Below are positions 47,301 through 59,300 of a stretch of 64,000 nucleotides of DNA, one piece after another (the stretch's first letter is position 1; each line of letters starts with the position of its first letter). The notes under the pieces are model-generated. The model did no database searches and was not told the DNA's origin. It saw only the letters and a program-made list of their open reading frames with translations. This stretch comes from Epinephelus fuscoguttatus (Eukaryota > Chordata > Actinopteri > Perciformes > Serranidae), in the NCBI RefSeq assembly GCF_011397635.1, contig NC_064753.1, positions 41,149,822-41,213,821 on the forward strand, written 5' to 3'. The position numbers and the translations under genes are program-made.

Positions 47301-50300
47301 GTCATTTATAAAAAGATAAATCACTTTTCTATAATACATCAATGATATTTCAATGGAATAAATTACTTATTGACTCATTCATACTTCAAAACAGCATCAA
47401 TAAGTGATTAACATAGAGGGGATCAAAATAAAATAAATAAAATAAAAAAATCAACCAGCCACCCTCCTCCCCTGACAAGTAAAGAACAGTCCCTTCATAA
47501 GTAAAGAACAGTCCCTAAAGTGCGTTGAGGTTTGTGGACCGTTACCTGCCACAAAGAGAGAAATGTGAACGGCTAGTTTCTCCTCTGACACGTCACATAC
47601 CTGTGTGCCGCCACAGCTCAGCTGTTCAGGTACTTCTGGCAGTCATGTCACCAACAAAGAGGACATTATTGGACCTGGAGCCGGACTTCTCGTTGCCACT
47701 AAACCGCGCTATCTTGCGGTGGCCATAGTGCTCCACCGTATTCCTGTTTGTGACCCCTGTTCAACCCACAACCGGCAGGATTTGCCTTTCGTTTCTGCTG
47801 CTGGTTGAAATCTGTACTCGCACAGTGTGCTCCTGAATGATTTCTTTTGCTTGCACAAAACTATTTTTAGTCGCAAATGCGAGTAAAATGCTCGCACCGT
47901 AGAGCTATGTGGAAAACAAATCACTGTAGCATATCTAGCCTACAAGTAAAAATAAATAAATAATAACTTTCACTGCTCAAAGATACTCAATAGCTCAGCT
48001 AACACCTGAAATGTCACTGGAAAACAAACCACTGCAGCAGCATCTAGAGTGCCAGGTGGCCAGCGTGCACCGTTATTTGACGGCTCACCCCTTGCGATTG
48101 GACTTTGAACTTATCCCACAGTAGTGGTTCCATGAGGTACCGCAGTACTACGGTACTCCAACATTATGGTATCATATGTCCCGTGGTGTTTAAGTACCGT
48201 GGTCTACCGTTGGTACCAGTATACCATGCAACACTAGTCTGAACAACTGCAGACGACAAGACACACTCCTAAACCAATGATCATAACATAAACGAGTGTC
48301 AGGCTGTCACACTCACTGCAAACATCTTCATGAGCAGCTCCTGCTGCTCCTTCTGGGACTGACTCTGTCCGTCCTCGTCTATCTCGTAGCCGCTGGATGA
48401 CAGGAAGCTGTAGTGGTTGTGGAAGAGGACTGAACGCAAGAACTGCTCCTGGAGGACGACAGAGGAGGACACAGACTGAGTACTTCCAACTTACATCACA
48501 GACAAGTGTTTACCCCTTTATGTGCCACCTCAGGCATGTTGTTCTGACAGAGGATTGAATTACTTTATGGCATCTAAAACAGTGGTTCCCAACTGGTCCA
48601 GCCACGGGGTCCAGATTTCCCCTTAGCCATTAGTTAAAGGTCCACACAGTTTAATACATTCAGCGTCATACTTGCGTTAGGCCATGCTGTCAAGAAGCTG
48701 TCCTTTACTTCTCACTCTACAGCAGGGAACAGCACTTCAAAATAAAAGCTCTGTGCTGGAAATTCACTGTACTTAAAACTAAAGTGTGTTTTTTACATTT
48801 TACGTTTCATTTGCGGTCCATTAACAATGGACCAGCGACCCGCTGTTGGACCATGACCACCAGTTGGGAACCACTGATCTAAAAGACAGTTCAATATTAA
48901 CAGTAACTATATTGGAGGGCCTGAAAATGTGACACATCTTGATTAAGTTGGACCAGCAATTCAGAAACCCATTAGTAAATTTAAATGTAAAGTCACATCT
49001 ACGTTCTATAATATACATATATATTGACATCATACTGTTACCCACGGCAACAATAAGCATGACTGAAAGCAATATCATTACAGACTCCGCAGTGGTTCCA
49101 AAAAGAGGAGCAGCTTCAGTAGTGTGGAATAAACTGTGGCGTCCTGAATGTTTTATGAACAGCCCCGGACTTCTCAGACTCTTTTAGCGACTTACTGCTC
49201 AGAGGGAACTCATTCAGCGGCTCCTCTGGCAGCAGCACAGCGTCTCTCCCTCTCCTCTCTCGCCGTGCACACACGGGAGTCGGTGTCGTCAAGCGATTTT
49301 GTCATAAACCTTTGGTAATGTAAACCTACGTGACGCTCGACAAAAACTACATATACGTGACTGTGCAACAGTTGTGGTATTATAACAGCCTGTCACAGGT
49401 TACAGCGTGATGATTAGAGGAGAAATGGCAGAGCATAAAGGTCCAGGTGGAAAAACAAAAGAACAACTCAGTCGTTTAGGATTTACTAAAACAAGGAAAT
49501 CACCTGTTGATTTATATATATAGACCCCAGGGGACATTTTTTGTACTAGGGAGCTGTTTAAATGTGTAATTTGTGGTAGATTTTATTTAGTTGATCTATT
49601 AATATTGTAACAGAACCTGAATCCCACTCTGAGTTACTGCTGTTCACAAACTAAAGAAATGAGAGATCATGTTTGTTTAGTTTTTATTGAATATTTGAAG
49701 CAAACTGTGAAACTATATCACTTATTTTATTGCAATTCTATGTTCTTAAATTAATACAACATTAATTTTTACTAATTGGTCATATCGGCGAGAATATTGT
49801 CATCTCAAAAATGCCCTGACATATCGTGATATTATTTCAGGGCCACACTGCCCACCCCTAATGTAAATATTTTAGCATATATTTAGTGAAGTAGTTAATT
49901 ATTCTTTGGCTTTACTATGCCACTACTAAACGTCTGAGTGAAACCCTGTTGCTGTGTCAGTGTCTGATCAAAGCAGGCCGTCTCAGGTGTGTTTACCTCC
50001 ATTTGTCCTTTCTCTGTGGACGTCTGACACAGAGGCAGCTTGAAGGGCAGGATGGCCACAGCAGGTCTGGGCAGAGTGGGAGGATACCTGGAGCCTTTAC
50101 ATGGAATACACCTGGCAGGACAAGAACAGAGTGGATTCAGGGAAAGACAAACAACATCAGAAACATAATGATTAACCAGCAAGAACTTGAGTAATCCTCC
50201 AGGGATCAGGGCCACGACAATCAAAACATCACACTGGTTTTATCCTGCTGACCATGGACCAGATTTCAGATTTAACGTTATTGATCCCCAAAGTTAAATG

Positions 50301-53300
50301 CAGATATTGTCCTGCTGTCTTTTGATATAAACCCAAACTTTGTGTGTGAGTTGATCCATTTGTTGAAGTTTGGCTGCTGGTTTTATTGCTGCTACCATCA
50401 CGCTGTGAACAGAGAAGTCCCTGCTGGTGCGTTCAGGTGCTGAACAGCAACTTTACAAAAGCAAAAGCACATTCACATACTTTTCCCCACAAGTTTTGTT
50501 TTTGTGTGTCTTCAAACTATGAGTTTGGCTTTCAGATTACTTGTCCTCATGTGGTCTTTTTCAGCGGCTAATTCTCAAATCTCTGATTTCACAGCTTTTC
50601 CCATTCCATACCAAATAAATGTAGTAAATAATCACTCCTATTATCCATCAAGCAAGTTTCAAATCTGCACGTTAATGCTCATGCTTTAAAGAAAAAAAAA
50701 CAACAGCTACCTGCAAAGTGGGAACTGTACTTAAAAGGGACCTATTATGCTTATTTTCAGGGTGATAGTTGCATTTTGGATTCCTACTAGAACCTGTTTA
50801 CATGCTTCAATGTTCCAGTAGCTCAGTGGTGAGAGCGGGCGTCCCATGTACAAAGGCAATGTCCTTGCTACATGTCATCCCCTGCGTGTCCTGTATTAGT
50901 TTTTGAGCCGTCTTTAAATCAGACAGACCCTAAAAGTTTGCCTGTCTCCTTCCTAACTCCAACTTCAATATTTCAAAGAGAAGACGACATATAACCAGCT
51001 CAGATGTAAAAGTCTCAGGTGACAGGACGACAGAAAAAAAGTGGTGGAGAAGAGAGTTCACCTGAGCTGCTGAGGGTTCTCATGTACTCCGACCACCCAG
51101 TAGTGGTCTGATTTGCTTTTGCAGGTCTCTCTGGTGTTACACACTGGCGTCCATGTGTTGCCAAGGGAGCGGTTCAGCATCCGGACCACCCCCTCCGAAT
51201 CCACATAGCAAGGGGTACCTAAAAAAAAAGGCAAAATGTAACCAGGTTGTCATGTTACAAATCCAAAGATGTGGGTGTAGTCAGAGGCAGATGCGGCTTC
51301 TGTGAGGAGTATTTGCTTCTGCTCATTTAATATGTAAAAACAAGTCAGAGAAATGTTTTCAGAGTTCAGTAAGACTGACCCTCTGCAGTGAATCCGAGCC
51401 AGGACAGGTGGGATTTGTGAGACAGTGGGAGGGGTTCCCCGTGGATGAGCTGCCTCTTCCTTCGACCGAACTGCAGCAGCTGGACACCCAGAGCCTGCTC
51501 CCCGTCAAAACCAGGAGCTGATGATGTAAAATGAGACACATGCACCAACGTGAGGCTTCGTCAAAGCTTGAAGATGACAGAAGAAACTGTGAGTAATGCA
51601 GCACAGGAGGAGCTCAACACAGCAGTCATACAGGGTATATACCACAGAGGTGTGAGTGAGTGTGTGTGTGTGTGTCTAACCCCGATGGTAGACGATGAGC
51701 AGCTGCTCTCCGTGTGCAGCCATGCAGACCACATTCCCCGGCAGGCTGAAGATTTCTCTCTGGACCCCGCCGATGGAGAAGAGTCTGAGCATCAGCGCAC
51801 TGGTGGCAACCGCTGCCCAGCCCTGACCCAGACAGACCGCCTTCGCATCCTCGCCCTTCGGCAGGTCCACCATCCACTCCTTGTTGGTGTCCCATGACGA
51901 GAAGTGGAGGCACTGAAGCTTACTGAGAGGAGAGAAGGAGCAGGTTGAAAGATTTACTGCAGGAATTTCCAAAAGAAACACAAACCGGGTGGAGGGAGGT
52001 TTACCTGGCAAGCTCGTCTGTGCCGGGGCAGGCCAGCAGCGCGGCCTCCTGCGACAGATCAGCCATGGTGTGACCCAGCGAGTTAGTGAGGTGCATGGCG
52101 TGATGCACAGCTGTGTCGTGAAACTCCACATCGATGGCGTTGTCCTGTTCATCATTGTAGCCTCGAATGATTCCCACCGAGTTCCACATCTGAGACAGAA
52201 TGGTAAAGTTTCATCTATAGTGAGTCTTTCAGGTCATACAACAATATAAACTGATTCCAGCAGCATTTATTTGAGTCTACCATGAAGCGGTGTGTGAGGT
52301 GTGCAGGGGTGGATCCTGGCTGAAAGGCCTTCTGGGGAGGTGTTGGCATGGGCCCCTCATAGACGGGACGCAGGGGCACCAGCGGGGCAGCTGCAGGAGC
52401 CACGGTGCTGCCTGTGTCATCATCGTCCCCGAATCTGTCCTGACCGAGCTGCAGTGATCCAGTGTCTGAATAAAAGACAAAGATGGAATCACTAAAAAAA
52501 AAATTAAGTCCACCTATTCTCCATTCATCTGAACCGCACACTCAGACTGTAACACACCCAACAAGGCAGCAGAAGTTAAACTGGACAGTAGGTACAGGCA
52601 ACCAGAGGTTAGATTCCCGAGTGTCCTCTGTTGTAAGAACCATTCAAAAGTTAAATGAAAATGGTTGGACATGACATCTTGCAGCCAGTCTAATGTCTGC
52701 AATAACCCACCGTTCAGTTTAACAAGTGAGATAGTCTGGTGTAAAACCACATTGTCTCCCTCCAACTGCACATATGAAAAGATTGGAGCTACTAACATAT
52801 TGATGAATGCCAGATTACACACAAATTTGTTTTGCTCACGTTTCATGGATGAGACCCACTGAGTTTTTTATCAAACAAACTTCCACAGATTTAAAAAATC
52901 TTTAACAAAGCACTGATAATTTTCCTGTTAGTCTGGGGCGACCTGACATCTTAAAAACAAACTTCATGTTGTTTTTTAACTTAAATCCATCACCCATCTT
53001 CATCTTCCTTCACTCTGAACCCTTCTGTCACTCACCCAATGAGTTCTCATCATCCAGGATCGCCCCTCTGTTCCTCACCCGCCCAGTTGCAGGCATGAGG
53101 AAATCATCATCATCGTCCTCGTCCCCGGTGACAAGTTTCTTAACCGGTGAGTTGGTGTCACTCAGCCCTTCGTCCATGAGTCTGTCATCGTCTTCATCAA
53201 ACAGGTCGTCGTAGTCTCCTGCTGGTTTTTTAGCCGGTGCCTGCTGAGAGTCCGGTGACGGAGTTAATTAGCATCAACATGACACAAAAGAGAAGAGAGG

Positions 53301-56300
53301 CTGAAAAAGCCTGAGATACTTTCCATCTCTTACGTATCACCACCCTGCAGTTGGTATTTTTGAGCTGGAGAAAACATTTATATCACGTGAAATATTTGAG
53401 GGTTACTTTGGTGGTGTTGGTGCTGGATGTGGAGGTGCTGAGTCCGTCCAGCAGGCACAGGCCGCCTTCTGTGTCTGTGTAGACGAGCTGGCTGCCTGAC
53501 GGATGCCAGGCCAAACCGCACACTGTGAAGCCCTTCTCATGCTTCTGCCTGCAGCAGAGACGAAACAACGTCAACTGTAGTGATCCTGAACGTCTACTGC
53601 TCCTAAAGTTTAGCTGTTCATCTTAATGGCGGCAGTTAGTATTTGCCATCAGCCGGCTTGAGTTGAGCTCAGACTGGCCAGTTCACCCCGCTGCAACATT
53701 CTAAAAGGGCTTTGTTTCATTGCGAATCTTTGGTCTAAACTGCGCTTAAAATATCTCAATTCAGTTCAAATTTCAACCTTTAAAGCTATAGTGCGTAACT
53801 TCTACAGGTCCGTAAATGCCCGTTTCACCCAAGCCACTACTAGAGGAGATGACACAATGCTGATTAAGCCGATCGGCTCCTCTAACATCTCGCGGTATTT
53901 TTCAATATAAATCATTTTTAGTTTGCGTGTCGAAAGGCGTCATTCTTGCACTGGCGCACAGGAAATGCTTCCTCACAACAAGAAGGGAGGGGGAGGAAGA
54001 GCAGAGAGTGTCACAGCAAGAGGTAGAGCACAGGTAGAAAGAGAAAGCAACATGGCGGAGAAGCGGCCGAGACATGGTTCAGAAGTGGATCTTACCACAA
54101 AGAAAAAGCCTGGACGTTCGGCTGAAGGTTAGCAAAGAAGGAAAGTGACCGACGGAGAAGGCAAACAAGGATTTGTATTGCCGTCGCTTTTCCTTGGTGG
54201 AGAGCCCTGAAGGAAGAAATTGGGCTGAGGGTAGACATGGATGTTGCCTTGCTGCTGTTGGATAAGTAAGTGACTTGGTTTATAATTATATTATGAGTAG
54301 TATGTGTTGCTGTTACATGTACTGGACCTAGTACTTTATTATTTTCTTGGAAATGGTGCTATGAACGTAATGTAATGTTAGTAGCCTGGTGTTCGCCACA
54401 CTGTGTAGCATTGTGTACACGGTGTGAAGCGAGTGTTACTCTGTGTACACGGTGTGTGGCGACTGGTGAGTGTTACTCTGTGTACACGGTGTGTGGCGAG
54501 TGTTACTCTGTGTACACGGTGTGTGGCGACTGGCGAGTGTTACTCTGGGTACGGTGTGTGGCAACTGGCGAGTGTGACTCTGTGTACATGGAAGTGCTGC
54601 CGGCTTATTAATTGTAATTAGGCATTATCCGCTGGGAGGCGACAGAAGTTACGCACTATAGCTTTAAATCTCAACAAACATCATAAAATACAGATATTTG
54701 AATTTGTTCTTAACTTGTGCACTCGTTCTTGTTGCATACCTTTCCACACACAGCTTGCTGTTAACGTCCCACACCGTCAGTGAACCCCCGACGCTGCCAG
54801 CTGCCAGGAACCGCCCACATGGAGACCAGGCCACCACGTTGATGAGCTGCAGGGAAAACAGGGTGGAGAAACAATTTCAAAATGAAGCACTGACAGACTG
54901 CTGATGATTTCAAACAAGTCGTCATTTCAGTGCCTTCAGATTGTATCAGTTACTTAGCCTGAAAATTTACATCAGACGAAAGGCTGCAGAGCAAATTCAT
55001 GCATCTCATGTCTGAACATCAGATAAAGGATGATAAGGGAACAGGGAACAGGAAAAAAAAGGAGGTAATGAGAACAAAGTGAATTCAGTGTGAAATGTTA
55101 CTTCACACTGAGCAGGCCATCGACACCTAATGAGCTCTGGCATGAGTCCAAGTCATTTAATACAGCGGCAGCAGTAGGTTGTGGTTCAGTGAGTTTACGA
55201 GGTACAAGCTCATAATGTTGTAACAGGGAACACCTCGTCGCTTCCAGCAAAAACAAAGTCAGAACAGTCCAGGGGACAACATAAAAATCACCTTTTTACT
55301 AACTTTGTTAAATATTTGACGATCGGATGAAGCACCTTTTGATATTTACAGAGATTCTGCTGAAAGGAAACTTTCCAGGAGCCACAAGTTACATACAGAC
55401 ATACAGAGATTAGTATTGCAGTGACAAGAAATTAAATTATGTGTTTGGTATTGAATAAAAAGATCATAAAAAGCATGCTGAGAGCTCTCATAATCCTCTG
55501 ATAAATACAAATGCCACTTTAGAACAATATAACAGATCTGAAAGGAGACAGTGTTAAAAGGTCTGATTGTGTCCTTATTGCTCGTACACACTGTGTGAGG
55601 AGTCTAATAAAATTCACACACTATCTGAGGCGAATCAGATGGTGAGGTGATAGACTGGGACACATCTGCGCCACTCTTATGTCTTGAAAATGTAGAGGAA
55701 CAATAAACGGCTCTTTGGTCACAGCCGCAGCATTTCTTTGCATCAAGAAATCTCAAGACAGACAAAATGAGTTTGAGGTCAATATGCTCTTTAGTGTTAG
55801 CATTATGCTAGCTCACCAGTGTGTTCTGTATCATGTTATACTGTGTTTTGAACAGCTGGTTTGTATTTGTGGGTCAAGTTTTGGTCCTATATTTCTGACA
55901 CAGCCTGTTAGTGGACACACAGTTTTAACTTCATGTGTCAGCAGTGCACACTGACCTTTAACCAAGATGATGTACACAGTATATGTTCAGCTAGACCTCA
56001 CCTGAGTCAGCAGATCATCGGACAGAGTGCTGACATGATCCCAGGACCCTCGCTCGTACAGGTGCACCTTTGTCTCCACAGGAACCGCTATAAACTGAGC
56101 ACAGACGCATGTGGTTTGCACTGGGGAAGCGCTGATGAAATGGGGATGTAATCATCAACACCAGGCCCAAAGACTCATGTCACTGACCTTTGCCGTCCCG
56201 GGCTGCCAGGCCAGCCGACACAGGGACTTTGCATTACTGACGTCGTTGGTCTTCTGCAGCAGAGGCCAACTGATAAGCTGAGACTAAAAGGGCACAAAGC

Positions 56301-59300
56301 AGATCAGCATATTAAGTTTTACAAATAAAACAAAGGTTGTGTTGAGAAAATCCTCAGTTTGAGGTGCTAAAACACCGTCGTACCTGCTCCTCAATATTCC
56401 ACACTACGACGGAGCCGTCACAGCTGGCAGACGCCTGACAAGGAGAGCAGATAAAGTTTTGTATTTGTTGACATCCAGGTTGATCAAGTTGGCTCAGGTC
56501 AAATAACATGTGACAACAATAGTTGACACTACTGTGGATACTAATCATCAGCACACAATCAGCTAGCAGCCTCAGTGTTGCATTTCTGACACCTGACAGA
56601 AAAAGGTTTACCCACCAGGAAGTCATCTCTGGGGTCAAAGGCGACACTGAGCACGGGCGCCTCGTGGCCCCGCAGTGTCTTCTGCTGGCTGCTGTCTGAC
56701 ACCTCCACCACCTTCACCATGAAGTCACTAGATGAAAACGGAAAAATAAATAACAATAAATATGTGAAAACAGGCACATGTAGGCAATCTGTGCTCACAC
56801 GTGACCGACTGCCAGCGAGCAGCGACGGGGTAAACATCAGCTGTGAACCAACACGAGCGCAAATTGTTAAATCAATGAATGAAAGGAACAAAATAATCCT
56901 GATTTTCTCCGACGTCCGCCACAACACAGATGCCAAATTCGCCCTAACTTCCTCAGATGCCTGAATTTTTTACAATCAATATCTCAACAGAAATTACCAG
57001 TGTGAAAACAGCAGCATCAATAGGGCGCCATGCTCTGTGCTTTGGATGCTGTGATAAACCCGTTTAGGGAAAATCAATTCTGGCAGCAAACAGACGTTTA
57101 TCTTCAATCAGGACTAATCATGAGGCAATCCAAAGTTCTGCTCCGTCTGTGAGGCGGAAATATCATTCAGGTACACTGCTGCGTGCAGCTCATTCTGTAC
57201 TGGAACAACAACACTGAACCTAATGAGATCACAGTCTGGTTTAGTCATAGTATACTGAACACAGGACGCATTACGCACGACGGCTTCACCAGCCGCCACA
57301 GGAGAAGCCAGAGCGGAACCAACGTGCATCGTTTGACTGAGTCAAAGTGACATCTGCTCGTCTTCCAGCTCTGAATCTTCTCTGGGATCACTGGTGAGAA
57401 CAAAATACCAGGATAAACTGACGGGTCTGCGCAGTCAACTGGAGATCCTCATAACTGAATATATCTTTAAAATGTGATTTGTTTTCCCACAGGATCATGG
57501 TCCATATGGATGGAGCCTGAGTTAACACCAACCAGGGGCCAGATGAATAATGTGTAGATTCATGGCTCAAACTATGTGTACACACAAAAAAAGAAATATG
57601 AATTTTTTTGGTCAGATTTATAAAGCTGTGCGTACACCTGATTCTGTTTTATAAGTCTCGATCATTGCAGCACTGGGTACACATGCATAAGTCATTTCCA
57701 CACCCACAGTTCTCTGTAAACAGATGTAGAAACGCCCTTAAACATATGTTTGCATATCAACACTTGTGCCCCTCCAACACTCATTAGACCTGTCAATGTG
57801 AAATACAGTAAAGAAAGTGCAATTTCACCTACTGTATCACATCAGTGAGGTTCTCCAATGGTACCAGAGCAGCTGTCATTACACACAGCGTGGCATGCCA
57901 TTTAATTGCACAAGAAAAATGCCCCCTAGTATGTAAAGGCCTTTTCATCTCTGTGGTGTTTTAACTTTCCTGAGACTGTATTTATGCTTGTTTATAGGTT
58001 GGTTCCTCATTTCTTCTGTGAAGCACTGTGTGACATTCTGCTCTCAAAAGGTGCGATAAGATAGATATTTGTTCGGAGTTAGGTGAGAAAATTGATACAA
58101 CTCTCACGTCTGAACCATAACTGTGATGCTACAGTCAGAAAGCAGCTGGCTAGCTAAGCATTCATGATGCAGCCTTTGTCAATTATGCCCCAAAGCTATG
58201 GAACACACTACCTGTAGATATCAGGGAAGCCAGCTTGCTAAAAATATATTTAAAAGAAAGCTAAATATGCATCTGTTCACTTTAGCCTTTAACTATTAGA
58301 GGTGCTAATCGATTAATCTTTCCAGCTTTGGACGAAGCAACGCAGTCACCTTCCTCCTGCTTCCAGTTTTGTTTTACTGAGGTGATCATACCTGGATCCA
58401 GCAGCAACTCTGGAGCCGCTGCTGTTGAAGGTCACATGTGTGGCGTTGGTGGTGAAACGGGTCAGGATGCCATCGGGATCACCGTCAGGAAACGTGTGGA
58501 TCTGCACTGTGTTGTTGGAGCTTGCTGTCACCAGCTTGCCGTTCTGTGAAGGGAAAAGAAAACACCTCAATCCTCCACTGACGGCTCATTCATAGCAAAA
58601 CATCTCTAAGAAATCAATTACATCACAAGATCCCAAAACAACCACAAGACAGAAGACCAACCTTGAGTGCAAAGGAGTACGCCTTTTCCCCGACGGCGAT
58701 GAACTTTGGATCGTCATCATCCAGACCCTCAAATATCCGAACGTCTCCATCGTTCCCGCAAGTTACAATGAACCTGACGACAATTTCATTGTGGTCAGAT
58801 TTGGGCAATATTGTGAAGCAGAAGGAAAAGTAACAAAACCTCCAACCGATTATTTTGTCTTTTCACAACGCAAGAATGTTTAAGTTAAGCAAACAATAAT
58901 ACTGTAAATCTAAAAGAGACGGTGATGAATGAGCATGACATGACAAATGAGTTCCAGTGGCTGTCAGATCACATTTATCTCAATGTTAGTGCTCACAAAC
59001 AGTAAAGAGGTGACACTAGAGGTCCTTTGCTTAATCTTAAATTGCAGTAGCATAGTGTAGAAATAATCTATCACAAGTAAACTTCCTGCATTAAAAGTTT
59101 CACTGTGGTAAAAGTACAAAAGTATTAGCATCAAATATACTGAAAGTATTTTAGAATAACATATATTGTAACAACAGGATTATGATTAATGATGCATTAA
59201 TGTGTTCATCACTTTAATGTTGCAGCTACGGTGGAGCTAGTTTTAGTTCCTTTAAATTCTGCTAGGTAGCTTGTGTGTCTACCCCCTGGACCAATAAAGC

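Noticed and set aside
50811..50895. Possible tRNA gene
   Set aside because: The A box is good but the B box and T arm are missing; it matches the SINE family body instead.
54052..54132. MAEKRPRHG frame as a small gene
   Set aside because: It lies within the TTAA-flanked mobile element and is only 26 codons from its ATG.
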